Notes: generated from the letters alone by a model not told the origin. Shown: positions 23,746 through 35,991, counted from the stretch's first letter. The stretch: DNA of 64,000 nucleotides from Ailurus styani (GCA_002007465.1 LNAC01000103.1:105920-169919); one strand, 5' to 3'. Translations and numbers: made by a program.

Positions 23746-24755
23746 TATTTCAAGTAGTAGCCAACAGTAGTGTTGGAATGTCATGTGGAAGAAAAACTGT
23801 CTCTTTCTAGTCAAGCCTCATGGTAAGAACTTACTGAATGTGTCACACACTCTTGCAAGCTCAGGAAACCAACTTTGTCTCATGGGCACAGGGCTGTATT
23901 AACCTAGCCCAAGAAACCAATGAGGGATATCAAAATGTCCATGCATTACTCTGCACACATCATTCTCAGCTCACGTTTCTGACTTGGAGCATCTTTCCAT
24001 CAGATTTAGCCAATAGCATGATAGAAAGATACTCAGGTTGTCTTTACTGGCATGAGTGGCATTACTAGGAAGAGGCAACACATTACTATAATTTGAGTTT
24101 AAACTACGTGGTTTCCAGTAACCCAACTAGTCTCAGGATTGTTTCCAAGGAGACAGTATCAATTATGGTTTAAAGAAAAGAGTATTTCCAAAAAAGAAAT
24201 AACTTTTATAGGAATTTAGAATTTACTCATTTGGTCTCTTCTTGCATAACTTTCTACCTAAATTAGTAACATTTGTCTTTTCTTATTTGTTGCTTAGCTG
24301 GGATTTTATTCTATTTGGGGGAAAAAACCCTCCTAATTTTAATATAATGATCTGAAGATATATAATTAATAAATTATAATAAATATAGTTTCCCAACATA
24401 ATAATGACATGTAGGCTTTTATCTTCAAATAAATGAAAAATTATTAGGAGAGTTTTGAGCAGCTGTATAAGAAAAGCTTGGGAGAGGGATGTACCTTCGT
24501 ACATTCATTCTTACTGAGCCTGTAGCTTGGATCAAAGTTCTTATGGTATCAACAACTAAAACACAGAACCATTTTTAAATCTTTGCAAATTAACTGTATT
24601 TTAAAAATATGGGCTGTATAAACACATAATTTTAATCATTAAGTTAATCAAGCACATACTTAAACAATACCCATTCCATGCCTGAACTATGGCTTCATCA
24701 ACAACTTTCTAATATAGTTATTAGAAATCGCCCATGCTATTAAGACTCTAAATCA
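23746..24755. other. Unassigned AT-rich sequence
   Basis: No supported feature. 24340-24400 is strongly A/T-rich. Confidence 0.4.
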
Positions 24756-24882
24756 CCTTTTTTAAAAAAGTATTTATGTATGTGTGGATGAATGTAATTT
24801 CTACATCCACGGTGGGGCTTGAACTCAAGACAATGAGATCAAGAGTCTCACACTATTCTGATGGAACCAGCCAGGGACCCCT
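24756..24882 (-). mobile_element. Old, truncated Can-SINE
   Basis: 'GGGGCTTGAACTCAAGAC', 'GAGATCAAGAGTCTCACAC' and 'GAACCAGCCAGGGACCCC' match the reversed head of an older Can-SINE type. The purine-rich middle is mostly lost. Confidence 0.75.
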
Positions 24883-25089
24883 AGCAGTACTTCTTTATTT
24901 TTTTAAAATTTTTCATACGTCATCTTTAATAAGTAGCTTGAAGAGAATTTTTATCCACTGCCCCATCACTTCCTCATATGATAATCATCTAAGGATTTAA
25001 GATTAAAATTTAAGTAAAGGGCCAGAAAAATCTGTTTTTTACCAGTGTCCAAGACAGGAACCTCACAAAAGTTATATTTTTAAGATAAA

Positions 25090-25705
25090 TGTTAAGGACT
25101 GAATTGTGTCCTTCCCCATCCCCCAAAACTCATAAGGTGAAACTCTAATTCATCTGTAACTATATTTATTTTTTTTAAGATTTTATTTATTTATTTGACA
25201 GACAGTGAGAGAGCGCACAGACAGAGGGGGAGTGGCAGGTGGAGGGAGAGGCAGTCTCCCTGCTGAGCAAGGAGCCTTATGCGGGGCTCCATCCCAGGAC
25301 CATGGGATCATGACCTGAGCAGAAGGTAGACGCTTAACTGACTGAACCACCCAGGCGCCCCTATCTATAACTGTATTTAGAGATAGGGCCTTTAAGAAGT
25401 AATTTAGGTTGAAAGAGGTCACAAGGCGGGAGCCCTAGTCTAATAGGATTGGTGTCCTTATAAGAAGAGGAAGAGACACCAGGAATGAATGCTCAGGCAC
25501 AGAAAAAAAGAAAAGAAAAAAAGAGGCCATGTGAGGTCACAGCAAGAAGGCAGTCACCTGCAAGCCAGAGAGAAGCCTCAGGAGAGGCTTGCCAGCACTT
25601 TGATCTTCGACTTCCAGTTTCTAGAACTGTGAGAAAGTAGGTTTCTGTTGTTTAAGCTACCTAGTCTGTGCTGTTTTATTCTGGCGGCTGTAGCAGACTA
25701 AGACA
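25090..25705 (+). mobile_element. MLT1 LTR split by a Can-SINE
   Basis: Left part (to 25168): 'GGACTGAATTGTGTCCTTCC', 'CCCCCAAAACTCATAAGG'. The right part from 25363: 'GATTGGTGTCCTTATAAG', 'TTTGATCTTCGACTTCCAG', 'TTTCTGTTGTTTAAGC' and 'GTAGCAGACTAAGACA'. The two parts are collinear. An A-rich insertion lies at 25502-25525. Confidence 0.9.
25169..25362 (-). mobile_element. Can-SINE inside MLT1
   Basis: Poly-T, AAGATTTTATTTATTTATTTG, 'GGAGCCTTATGCGGGGCTCC', head 'TGAACCACCCAGGCGCCCC'. Duplication ATCTGTAACTATATTTA (25152-25168) versus ATCTATAACTGTATTTA (25363-25379), two mismatches. Confidence 0.94.
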
Positions 25706-26059
25706 ATAATGTCAGTGGGCATGTTCTAGAGATCTGTTCAGTCATGCCACCCCTTTGCTAAGAACTATCCACAAACAGAGTAGATCCCTCAAACTTCCTG
25801 TGTAGTGAAAGACCTCAGCCTCCAGGCTACAGAGGCTCAGTTTTGTGGGGGATTCCCAGCACAAGTTGGGGCCAATCATATCTTCCCTCCTGGCAACTTG
25901 AAAATGGACATCAGAAGTGTTCATCGATCTCCCTAGGGCTTGGACTTGGGTGACGTAACGTGGAGGTTGTGTTGGTCATGCACACAGGCTATCCCAAGTG
26001 TCAGAGATCCGTACAACAGGAACCACCACCCTCACCTCTTTCTTTTTTTTTTCTTCCAG
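25706..26059. other. Unassigned sequence
   Basis: No repeat or gene recognised; a poly-T patch near 26041. Confidence 0.4.
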
Positions 26060-26290
26060 TGAGTACTTTCTAGATGCTAGATAGTGCCATGAGAGCTTTA
26101 TATATATTAACTCATTTAATCCTTACAACAACCTTCTGGGAGATAGGTTTTACAGATGAACAAACCTAGTCACGGAGAAGTTAAATAATTTGCTGAAGAC
26201 TACACAGCTGGCAAGTGGTAGAGTGAGTTTCAAGTCAGGCAGCCTAGCTCCAAAGTCCAAGTTCCTACCCACCTTCTATATAGTGCCTCT
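26060..26290 (-). mobile_element. MIR
   Basis: Clear reversed MIR: 'GTGAGTACTTTCTAGATGC', 'TTAACTCATTTAATCCTTAC', 'GGTTTTACAGATGAACAAAC', 'AGACTACACAGCTGGCAAG' and 'GTCAGGCAGCCTAGCTCC'. It spans most of the MIR length. Confidence 0.9.
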
Positions 26291-28544
26291 CCCTTTAAGA
26301 AGGGAAGGAAGAGGGAAAGGGAGGAATGTGAGGAGGGAAAGAAGAACTTCCCGTGTTTTCAGTCCTAAGTCCTGACCAGAGCCCAAGTGAATCATGGAAT
26401 GTGGCCATGGTGGCACAGTACAGCCACTGAGTGATTTGGCAGCCCCCACCCCCACCCCGCATGTCTTCCTCAGAGCAGCTTCTCGGTCCCCTAGACCTCA
26501 TGACGGTAAAACCTTTTCCTTGGCGCAACCAGCATCAACTCAGAGACACAATTGTGTGAATGCTGGAAAGGAGGCTGTGTTTGCAATGTGAGGATAGATG
26601 TAAGAAACATGTCACTGTGAATGAAAACACAAGTCAGCAGAAATCCCAGAAGGGGTATACCCAAACATTTTAGTGCTTGGGGATTTTGTAAATTGAGATT
26701 GTTTCCAGACAATATTTCTGGGATGTCCAGAGTCTTCCTAAGGTTTATCTGATTAATCAAATTAGCTTTGAATGTTTGGTATTTGGAATTCCTTACCTCC
26801 CGTATGAGACTCCTCTTTTAACTGAGAGTTTGGCAAACTTTATATATGGGAAACCCTATGTGTCTTAAGATGTACTCATTTTTCACTCATTTTTTAACTC
26901 ACTTCACATTTGAAGTGTTTTACTAAAAAAAAATGACAGAAAAAAACAGATCCAAGTATCCTTCTAAGATTAAGTATGTAGAATTTAATTTCAGAGACAT
27001 GATAAAATTGTATTAGGAGAGATTTCTTTTTTTAGACATTTTATTATACTCAGTAACTTTATGGCTTTATATTGAGGCACTAGTGTAATGTGACAAAGGA
27101 CACTTACACATTGCTTTTAATAGCAACGAGTAACAAATCTGTAAACTAAGACATGTCTGACCATGAAAAATGGTAACCTTCAAACACGCACAAATATCAG
27201 CATACTGAATTTGAAGTGAAAAAAACATGTTTGCAGGATACACCCGCCTAAAGTAAGAGTCCTTATGTGTCAGGACAAAAAACAGAGAGATCTCTCACCC
27301 TCTTCCCTAAAAAATTCTTAGACCGTTGTTTGCCTAATACTGAGAAAATGTCAAGTAGACCAACTCGCGGGTCTCATAGTTCATCAAATCTGGATAGATT
27401 TCCATCTTCTTTATAAAGCTGGAAGGAGGCCAGCATACAGAGAAAATGGAAGTGTCCTGATATTATTTCAAGAGAGAAGAAAAAAAATAAAGGTAGGCTC
27501 AGAACCCAGGAAGTACATTTAAATTTTTTGTCAGAATAGGATAGTCCTCCACTGGGCTTTTCCATTAGAAAAAGTCTGCAGATTTCTTCAGGCTACTGGA
27601 AAAGAGCAGTTTCTTATTTATTTCTTTGTTTATCTCTAAAGCTGTAGAATATACTATACACTAATGGCTTCCTTTTTTTTTCCACACAGCTACAAAACTT
27701 ACTTGAGTATTTTTAGTCAGTTTAGAGGAGAGCATCCCTTATGCCCCTGAAAGTAGAGAGCAGTTTTGAAACTAACAATGAGAATCATGGATGGTACAAC
27801 CAGGGGTATAATCAGATCTTGCTTGACGTGTATTTTGTACCCGTTGACCTCTTAAGTCTCCCCCAACTGTCTGTGTCCATGTGATATCTCATTGCAACTA
27901 CTCCACAGAATGTTTTATAAGAGACTACCCCAGTATAGTTTCAACTTGGAATTTTAATATCCCGAAACAGAAGTTGCCTATGCTGAAAAGGGATTGTTTG
28001 CCTTCTTATATAATACACATTGAAATTTTTGCTACAAGATTCCTGTCTTCTTGCTGATGCATTTCCCATACATTGAGCTTAACCAGCTTACTTTCCTAAA
28101 TGGGATAAATCACTAATGATAAAATATGTTTTGCAGTGTCACGGAAATGACTAGAACCAGATTGGTTTTAATTTTGCACATGCTTGTCATCTAAAAAGAG
28201 CAGGTTAGAGGGAAATAATGAAAACCCAAGGCTGTTGTTAATTCTACCACATCTTAAAGTCTTCCTTCCAGACCATACCTGGAGTTCTAAACAGCCCCCA
28301 GTTTGACACCTCACTTTCTTGAGTTACAGACAGTTGCATTCCTTAAAACCAGTGACTGTCACAATGAAAGAGAAAAGGCTCTCAAGAGGAAGTAGCTGTC
28401 AAGGATGGCTAGACTGGAAATTGTACTTATCTTGACAGCGGTTTTGACTGTAATGGATTAACCCCCAGGATTAGCGTTTGCCTACTTTCGCCTTTTCCTA
28501 CCTCCCCCTCTTATAAGCAAATGTCTGGATCCCTGTGATGTTGT
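26291..28544. other. Unassigned stretch
   Basis: About 2.25 kb with no named repeat. Frames near 26295-26760 overlap on both strands without domains. A GC-richer patch (26380-26530) has few CpGs. Confidence 0.4.
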
Positions 28545-28720
28545 TCTATTGTCTGGAGACATTTTTGTTTGTCACAATTGGGAGGGAGGTGCTATTGGCA
28601 CCTGGTGAGTGAAAGTCAAGAATGATACTAAGCATCTTACAATGTGCAGGACAGCCTCCCCGCTGAAAAAGGAATTATCTGGCCCAACATGTCAATAGTG
28701 CCAAGGTTGAGAAGCCCAGT
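28545..28720 (+). mobile_element. MER20 (hAT-Charlie relic)
   Basis: 'TGTCTGGAGACATTTTTGTT', 'GTCACAATTGGGAGG', 'CATCTTACAATGTGCAGGAC', 'ATGTCAATAGTGCCAAGG' and the 'TTGAGAAGCCC' end follow the MER20 consensus. The first ~30 bases are missing or too diverged. Confidence 0.85.
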
Positions 28721-28984
28721 TTCAGTCTTACCTTACAAATATCAGCATGTGTGTCAATTCAGAGCAGTACTCATTTTGCCTCAATTTGTGCTTTTTTCAT
28801 CATTGATCTCCTTTAACATGGAATCAATGGACATTATATCTTCTGTAAAAGAAATATCCTGTGCTTAAAATATTATCTTCTTGAGCCATAAGCAATACAA
28901 TTTAGTGCAGCTGACTAAGATAGGAGGTCAATGAATGAAAATTGCTTGCCACTGTTGAGTAACAGTAATTTGGACCAAACTAAG

Positions 28985-29161
28985 TCATTCTCAGTCCTGG
29001 CTGCACAATTACAATCACCTGGGAGACTTTCAGACATATTGGTGCCAGGATCCTGCCCCCTGGAGGTGCTGGTTTAACTGGTCTCAGTTCGGGTCTGGAC
29101 CCTGGTGGCTGACAAAGCTCTCCGGGGAGTTGTAATGCACAGCCAGGGTTCAGAACGATTG
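28985..29161 (+). mobile_element. MER5A-like (hAT-Charlie relic)
   Basis: 'CTGGCTGCACAATTACAATC', 'ACCTGGGAGACTTTCAGAC', 'CCAGGATCCTGCCCCCTGG' and the 'CAGGGTTCAGAACGATTG' end match the MER5A layout. Confidence 0.75.
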
Positions 29162-29450
29162 GTTCCAGCCCGTGGGGCACCACTGCTATGCCAGTGGATT
29201 CAGAAAATTCATTGGAGGGGTCAGGCTGGGACTCATTTTGGCAATGAGCTGGGTAAATTAAAGTTTCAGAAATTCATTTGTTCTAATCACCTCATCAGTT
29301 TTCTCTGCATGGCCAGGGGTTAGAGTGAATCCCAAGATGTTCCTAAAGTCCATCAGTCCCTGCTAATAACCATCTGAAGGTCTCCAATGCAAGGAGAGGG
29401 AAACATCACAGCCCTTGCTTATTGACTGCTATCTCAAATAATATATTTTC

Positions 29451-29621
29451 TTCTTTTCGGGAGGGGGAGAAGGGCAGAGGGAAAGGAAGAGGGAGCATCT
29501 TAAGCAGGTTCCACACCCTGTGCAAGCCACACTTTGGGTTCCATCTCATAACCCTGAGATCATGAGTGAACAGAAACCAAGAGATAGATGTGTAACCAAC
29601 TGAGCCACCCAGCCGCCCTAC
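29451..29621 (-). mobile_element. Can-SINE, diverged
   Basis: GGGAGGGGGAGAAGGGCAG purine block, 'CTTAAGCAGGTTCCACACCC', 'CTCATAACCCTGAGATCATG', head 'CTGAGCCACCCAGCCGCCC'. Duplication AAATAATATATTTTC (29436-29450) versus AAATGATGCATTTTC (29622-29636), two mismatches. Confidence 0.9.
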
Positions 29622-29636
29622 AAATGATGCATTTTC

Positions 29637-30914
29637 AACAGTGAGGATCAGATGCTAATAAAAATTTTAGGGAATGCAAATTTATTTCCAAACGCTAATA
29701 TTCCTTCTTCTCTTCCTATAATCCCCTGGAATGAAAAGGATGGCTTTTCCCTTTTGCACTACTTCCCTCCTTCCAAATGTCTCCCTCCCCTAGGCTAACC
29801 CTTAACAGTAAATGTAGATATTTTCTCTTCAAATCTGGAGGACCAGATTCTTCCTGTTATTGTTGAAAGGTTAAGACTAGTTGTGCACGTGTGCAGAGGG
29901 GAGAAAGAATTAGGTGAAACAGGGTCTGCTCGAGAGATTTTGGCAATTCCTAGCCTTGCTCTGCACCAAACCTGCTTCTCGAGTGCATTGCTTTGTTACA
30001 GGATCAGGTCCCTTTTCCACCCCATCATGAAGTGTTAGGCTCCAGGCCAGCCTTGAAGCTGTGCCAAAGAAATGTTACTTAAGGGAAACAATTTAAATGA
30101 ATTAATATTTGCAAAAATACTACTCCTATAATAAAAGTGTGTATATATATATACTGAAGTTGAGTCAGTCAAATTCAGGAGATATAGACAAACATCATTC
30201 TTCAATATCAATCTGGAAAGTACCATAGTATTCAATAATAGTTCTTTTATTTGAAGGATGATTTATATCAAGTGCAAAGTATAACATATGCACGTCTGAT
30301 ATGAAAAGAGACAGAAATATTCCGACTCTTGACAACCCCAGAGAGTGTTTGTTCATGTAAGATGCCCTCTCAAGGCTTCATATCATCTTAGGAAATACTG
30401 GGGAAGCCACTAGAACCAAACCAATGAGAGTAAGTAGTTCTCTAATGGTCAGCTGACACTCTTCCCACTATATCCTCTCCTAGTTTTAAAGCAACTCTTA
30501 TCCGGAACCTGGGAAGAATGATATATTAACTGTCATCAAGAACTTTAATTCCTTCAAGTAACTGTGCTAGTTATGCTTTATGGAAGATTCAGCTGGAAGA
30601 GGTCAGTGCAGAACACACAGTTCAGTGACCAAAGGGTCACTTTTTTTGAGAAAGTGCTAGTCTATACCTCTGACTTAGCTCTTATACATACAAAAGAGAG
30701 TAATGATTGTCTGAGCTCATTCTCAAGATCTAGAGAATAAGGCACATAAGTACTCCTCCAATAATCCAGTCTTTTGATAAACTTCTAGATATCATGCACT
30801 TGGGTCCTTTTAGTTTTTTATTTGCCAATACCTGCCTCTAAACTACGATAAATGAGAGTTCTAGAAAATCAGTAAAACTATTAGAGAATTAAATGATCAA
30901 TGATAAAAAACCAA
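29637..30914. other. Unassigned stretch
   Basis: A TATATA tract at about 30140-30153. No other recognised feature. Confidence 0.4.
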
Positions 30915-31095
30915 AATGTTTGGAGTCAGATCTAAATTTAAATAACAATTTTGGCACTTCCTAGCTATTATTTTTGGCATGTTTTTTAACCTCTCTGAAC
31001 ACCAACCTCAAAATAAGAATTGGATCCCTGCTATCAGCATTGCTGTGAGAATTATAGGCAAGGCACCTGGCACGAACTTGACCAGAGAGTAAGCC
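30915..31095 (+). mobile_element. MIR, diverged
   Basis: 'GTTTGGAGTCAGATC', 'GGCACTTCCTAGCTATT', 'TAACCTCTCTGAACACC' and 'GGCAAGGCACCTGGCACG' follow the MIR order, with the 'AATTGGATCCC' region altered. Confidence 0.65.
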
Positions 31096-31689
31096 TTCGA
31101 GAAATAGAGGCTGCTGTTGTGACCACACTGCATCCTTGCGCCAAGTTTGACTTCTTTTCCAAGACTCTTCAGATCTTCTGCTTTACTGACGGAAACGGGG
31201 TTTGAACATACAGAAATAGAATTGGGTCAAATGACCCAGAAAGAGTGAGAACAATCACAGGGGACACTGGGAAGTGAGTCTTCATTCATTAGGATAAAGA
31301 AAATAAGAGGAATGGGAACCTCAGATTATGGTGCTAACATTCTATCCTCACTAACTCCTTGGCTTCTTTGCTCATTTTATGATAGGACAGTTTCATAGTC
31401 CCTGGGAACTATGAAAAAATTCCAGTTTTGAAGTTTCAGAAGAAATCAATATTGTATCTTTAGATAAATATACCTTTAGAATTTCTTTGAGAATTCTCCC
31501 TCTGACTGGATTTCACTTTCTAATTTTATGTTTCAATATTGTGTGATATACTATGAAAAGCACCTTTATCTTTTAAAAAGTGAAGAAATCTCCCTCGTGA
31601 TTGATCAAATTTGAGATGATTGACCTTTCAGACTTTAATAATTACACCTTTGGTTCGTTAATTGATAAAAATAGGATAGGAATACCTAC
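31096..31689. other. Unassigned sequence
   Basis: No supported feature. Confidence 0.4.
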
Positions 31690-31772
31690 CTAAAAGAATT
31701 ATCGTAAGATTTAAATATTTAAGTGTAAGTAAAGCTTGGCACATAGTCTGTGCTCAATAAATGGTCATTTAC
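31690..31772 (+). mobile_element. MIR 3' part
   Basis: 'ATCGTAAGATTTAAATATTT', 'AGCTTGGCACATAGTCTGTG' and 'CTCAATAAATGGTC' are the last third of MIR. Confidence 0.75.
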
Positions 31773-32090
31773 TTCCCATCTTCATACAATGGTTACTCAA
31801 CGTGTTTTTCCTAGCTGCAAATGATTTGGAGGGAAAAAAGCAGAGACGTATTAATATCTCTTCAAATCCACAGTTTAAATTGTTGGTTTCTTGATCTTGC
31901 AGACCTTCCTATAACTCAGAGCTGCTATTAAGTTAAAAGAAAATCCTTCAGGCACGAAGCTAAAACTTAGTGCCTTGCACATACAATATGCCTCACCATT
32001 TGGGATTGCTTTCTCAGTAACTTCTGACTAAATGTATCAAAACCTATTTACATTTGGTGTGGTTTCTGCAAAGAGAAACAACTTTCAAAA
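31773..32090. other. Unassigned sequence
   Basis: Nothing recognised. Confidence 0.4.
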
Positions 32091-32106
32091 CTACAAACAG
32101 CTTCTA

Positions 32107-32300
32107 GGGCACCTGGGTAGCTGAGTGGGTTAAGCCTCTGCCTTTGGCATGATCTCAGGGTCCTGGGATCAAGACCCACATCAGGCTCTCTGCTTAGCAG
32201 GGAGCCTGCTTCCCCCCTCTGTCTGCCTGCCTCTCTGCCTACCTGTGATCTCTCTCTCTCTGTGTCAAATAAATAAATAAAATCTTAAAAACAACAACAA
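32107..32300 (+). mobile_element. Can-SINE, young mustelid-like copy
   Basis: Head GGGCACCTGGGTAGCTGAG, 'GTTAAGCCTCTGCCTTTGG', an 8-10 base deletion before CATGATCTCAGG, 'CTGCCTGCCTCTCTGCC', tail AAATAAATAAATAAAATC. Duplication CTACAAACAGCTTCTA (32091-32106) versus CTATAAACAGCTTCTA (32301-32316). Confidence 0.95.
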
Positions 32301-32316
32301 CTATAAACAGCTTCTA

Positions 32317-33697
32317 AATTATATCTATTCTGGAGCAAGAAAAAAATCTAGGTAATCTCGGATTTTATTCTAAAAGGCAGCTATTTTCCATCCTTTAATA
32401 TAAGCCTCATAGGTATCACACCTACGTTCAATTTGGAGGAACTCTCCTTGGAAACAAGCTGTGTGCCATGCTTTGGAAGCAGGCAGTAGCTTCTGTGGGC
32501 TTGCACCCCCCATGGACTGGGCTACCACAGTGTTTTTACCCTGAGTGGGTGTTGTTTTGGGACCAGGGAAAGGACCTACCTTACATCGAAGCCACGTTTG
32601 ATATTTTAAGTGAATTCAGTGCCATATTTCTATGCAGACGCTCACAACATAACTTTTATTCTGGGTTAAATAAGAGAAAGGCAGAGGCATTGTTGGTGAG
32701 ACACAGTGGAGTTACTGTTCAGAACGTATAATGGCTCCGGGGCTGATTAGGAGGACATTTGTCCAGGAGCCCAGAAAAGATAATGGTCATCAAAAGTAGT
32801 TCCAGATGTCCCACATAAACAAAATGCCTCTCGATGCAGGTACTGGAGGGAGTGGGAGGGGAGCGAGCAAATGTGCATGTCATGCCTTCACTTTTAAATT
32901 CATCTTGACATCTAAAGGTAGTTAATCAATAAGGGTTCATGCACTTGGAAAGAGCATTAGTAGGGTTAAGTACATTCTAAGGCTAAGGGATCGGGACTAA
33001 TTCTTTTCTAGTTCTGTGGAAAATTCAATTGCCAGAATATTTATTTTCAATATAAAAGTTAATGAGTTAACCATAAGAATAATAGCATAGAATTTTCCTT
33101 TCAGTTTTTATTAGAAACAGATTAAGTATAATTTTTAACAAATAAATACAACTCAAAAATAGAGCAGCCAACTATGGCTTTTAGCGTGAACATGTACCTA
33201 TTCCAAAATTGTTCATTAAAATTGCAAAATTAGTATGTTGCAGCTTTAAACTTATGTATGAGGGAAGATTGAATAACACGATAAATGTTGGCTGAAAATA
33301 GTAAACTGAAATTCTACATATGGTTAAGGTCTCAAAGTCTATTTTTAAATGTGTTGGAAGAAGCCTGGAAGAAAATAAACTGAAGTGTTCATGATGGTTG
33401 TCTTCAAATGGTGGTATCATGGTCGAATTTGTTCAGTTTTATATTTCTATTTCTGTATTTCATAGAATCTAGATGTTTTATTTTTACAATCTTTGGGGGA
33501 CTAAAACAAACTTTCCATGATATCATAATATAGAAATATCATATGCATATTTCTGTTTCAGTGGAGATGGCATTCACATCCCCAGGAGTTGGCAGCTTTC
33601 TATCTTTTACAAGCTAAATTAATCTAATCATGCCAGGACACTTTTTTATTTCTTCTGAATCTCAATGAGAATTTTACTTTGAGACAAGGCCTTCTAA
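32317..33697. other. Unassigned sequence
   Basis: No named repeat. The frames at 32468-32731 (87 codons) and 33181-33420 show no domain. Confidence 0.4.
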
Positions 33698-33723
33698 TTT
33701 TTTTTTTTTTTTTTTTTTTTTTT
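33698..33723. repeat. Poly-T run
   Basis: 26 consecutive T. It could be the A-tail of a minus-strand retroposed sequence to its right, but no body or duplication is recognised. Confidence 0.85.
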
Positions 33724-33899
33724 GGTCTACCCTCACACAGTGTTTGTGCTTTTTCTGGAATCCAAATTAGATGCCTTCAACAAACTAATCTCAATAGAGC
33801 CCCAGCCGGCACAGTCCCTGTTACTTTAAGAGTAGCATTCCACCTCCCCCTCACACCCACATACTTGTCCTCTCTTTGCACAGCAAGTGCCAAGCAGTG

Positions 33900-34270
33900 A
33901 CATCTACTATAGTTTCTAGGACACGATGGTCTCTGCTATACAGGGAAAAAAAGGGAGAGCGAGCGAGCGAAAGAAGGCGGGTGGTGAGGGACAGAGAGCA
34001 CAAATCCAGCTATGTTCCCAGAGGATGAGTCACTTCCTCGCAATAATCCTGAGATGCTGTTTATGGCTGGGCCCGGCTCCATTTCTCAGCGGAGCCGCGG
34101 GACACAGCCTCCCCCTGGCTGTCCATTAATCATGAGGGGCTGTTACCCAGTGTACACAGAGTGGGAGTTCTGCCTACGAGTGGCCTCTAGCTGTCTCCAG
34201 CTCAATGAAATGACCCTGTGTGAAAACTTGTTTTATGAGAGATTGGTTTATTTGTAACTAAACTACTTCC
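33900..34270. promoter_or_regulatory. Candidate regulatory block
   Basis: A GC-richer, repeat-free block in AT-rich surroundings. CpGs cluster in the (GAGC)-like run near 33959-33970, at GGCGGG, and at AGCGGAGCCGCGGG (34089-34102). An AP-1 site TGAGTCA lies at 34026-34032 followed directly by an ETS-type TTCC, and an ATTA-containing homeobox-type site at about 34126-34131. Function is inference only. Confidence 0.3.
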
Positions 34271-35324
34271 TCCGTTATTTGATAAGCTCAAATATTTGCT
34301 ACTGATAGTCTGAGAGTGTCACATTTATTATCCCATTTCAGTGGTTGCCCAACGTCTTTGGACCTGGCTCCGTTAACCCTTGCAGGGATAACCGTAGCTC
34401 TTAATAAACCAGCTTCTATTTTCTCCCAGCAGCGCCAATGCCATCTTGTAGGCAAGTGCATTACTTTAGATCAGCTATGACGTGTGAATCCAAGAGAGGC
34501 CTTTCTATTTCAAAACAGAACATGGACAACTCCAGAAACAGGAGGTTCTGTAGACCGCCGGGAAGGTTCTGAAGCCACCATAAAGACGAAGGGACCGTAT
34601 TCTCACTCACTAACATAAATCTGAGATGTTCTGCAAACATTAGTATTTCCGAAATGGCAGATTTTAAATATGCTGCAATGACTTTCTCTAGTTTCTTAGA
34701 CCCCCAAATATTTGTGCAGAGTATGCTGTCTTAAATACTGTAGCATTCTGCATTTTGAAACTTTGCCTTTTGGAGTCTGAGCTCATTTGCATTTGGCAGA
34801 ACTAGATTTCCTGCTTCTACAGAGGGGGGGCGGTGGTGAAAGCCTTTACAGTGCTCCCTCAAAGGGCTTTCTGAACATATTAAACTATGTTTCCAAGAGT
34901 TAAATGAACCAGAATGAGGCAGATTTCATTTGAAATGAAAAAGAAATACAGGCTTTGTTACATGCAATACATTTGAAAAACCTAAATCGAAATATCTTTC
35001 CTGACAAACCCATATTGGGACTATTTTTCAGTTCTCTTGCTCTTTGACCAGCTACACAGAACTCTCAGTGAATGCAGAAGAGGCTAAGGAAATAACCACT
35101 TATGTGTGGCAAAATGTTCCAGCCTTGCAGAGATTTTCCCAAAATCATTAGACCCACCAAAATGCTTTCCATTGGCTAGGTCCACACCTTCTTCATCAGA
35201 TTTTCCACACTTCTCCAGACTCCAAGTTCTGTCCATCTGTATTTCCTAAGAGAGCCAGTCATTTGTAGCTGAAAATGTAATGGAGTTTTGCTCATAAAGC
35301 AGAGATCTCCTTGACTGTCAATTG
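34271..35324. other. Unassigned sequence, repeat-free
   Basis: No named repeat or gene. It continues the Can-SINE-free block that begins at 32317. Confidence 0.4.
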
Positions 35325-35419
35325 GAAAGAAAGAAAGGAAGGAAGGAAGGAAGGAAGGAAGGAAGGAAGAAAAAGAAAGAAAGAAGAGAAGAGAAAGAAA
35401 AGAAGAAAGAAAGAAAAGA
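35325..35419. repeat. (GGAA)n/(GAAA)n purine microsatellite
   Basis: A core of about eight GGAA units at 35338-35369 flanked by GAAA and GAGAA units. Minus-strand open frames here are low-complexity Phe/Ser/Leu artefacts. Confidence 0.92.
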
Positions 35420-35792
35420 CAGAAAAAGTCCACCTCCTAACTCCTTTTAAGAAAGTCATAATGTGACTTTCCAAGAGGAGAGTCATACAGACTCACCCCC
35501 CACCCCCCAGAAAAGGAGGTGAATTTAGGGCAGCTACACTCTGAGAGTGTATAGAAATGAACAGGAAAAGAGCCAGTCAGATCTGCTGCACTGGGATGGC
35601 AAAGGGGAGGGGGTGAGCGTTAATGGCATGGATCCCACCTCTGGTTCCTCTTAGGCCCAGCTCTCCCCATGTGCTCTCCTGCATCATCACCCCAACTGTG
35701 TGTCAGCGGAACAAAGACGGGACCTGAGTGACAGTTGAAATTGTCATCTGCAGTGGATTTATATTCAGAAATAGTCTACTCATGTGTTGACT
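35420..35792. other. Unassigned sequence
   Basis: A C-run lies at about 35496-35508. Nothing else recognised. Confidence 0.4.
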
Positions 35793-35800
35793 AGATTTTA

Positions 35801-35991
35801 TTTTATTTTTTTAAAGATTTTATTTATTTATTTGAGAGAGAGAGAGAGCAAGAGAGAACATGAGCTGGAGAAGAGGCAGATGCAAACTCCCGGCTGAGCA
35901 GAGAGCCCGATGCAGGGCTCAATCCCAGGACCCTGAGAACATGACCTGAGCAAAGGCAGACACAACCGACTGAGCCACCCAGGTGCTCCCC
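35801..35991 (-). mobile_element. Can-SINE
   Basis: 'AAAGATTTTATTTATTTATTTG' in part, (GA)n, 'CCCGGCTGAGCAGAGAGCCC', head 'CTGAGCCACCCAGGTGCTCC'. AGATTTTA at 35793-35800 and AGATTTATA at 35992-36000 are the likely duplication. Confidence 0.93.
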
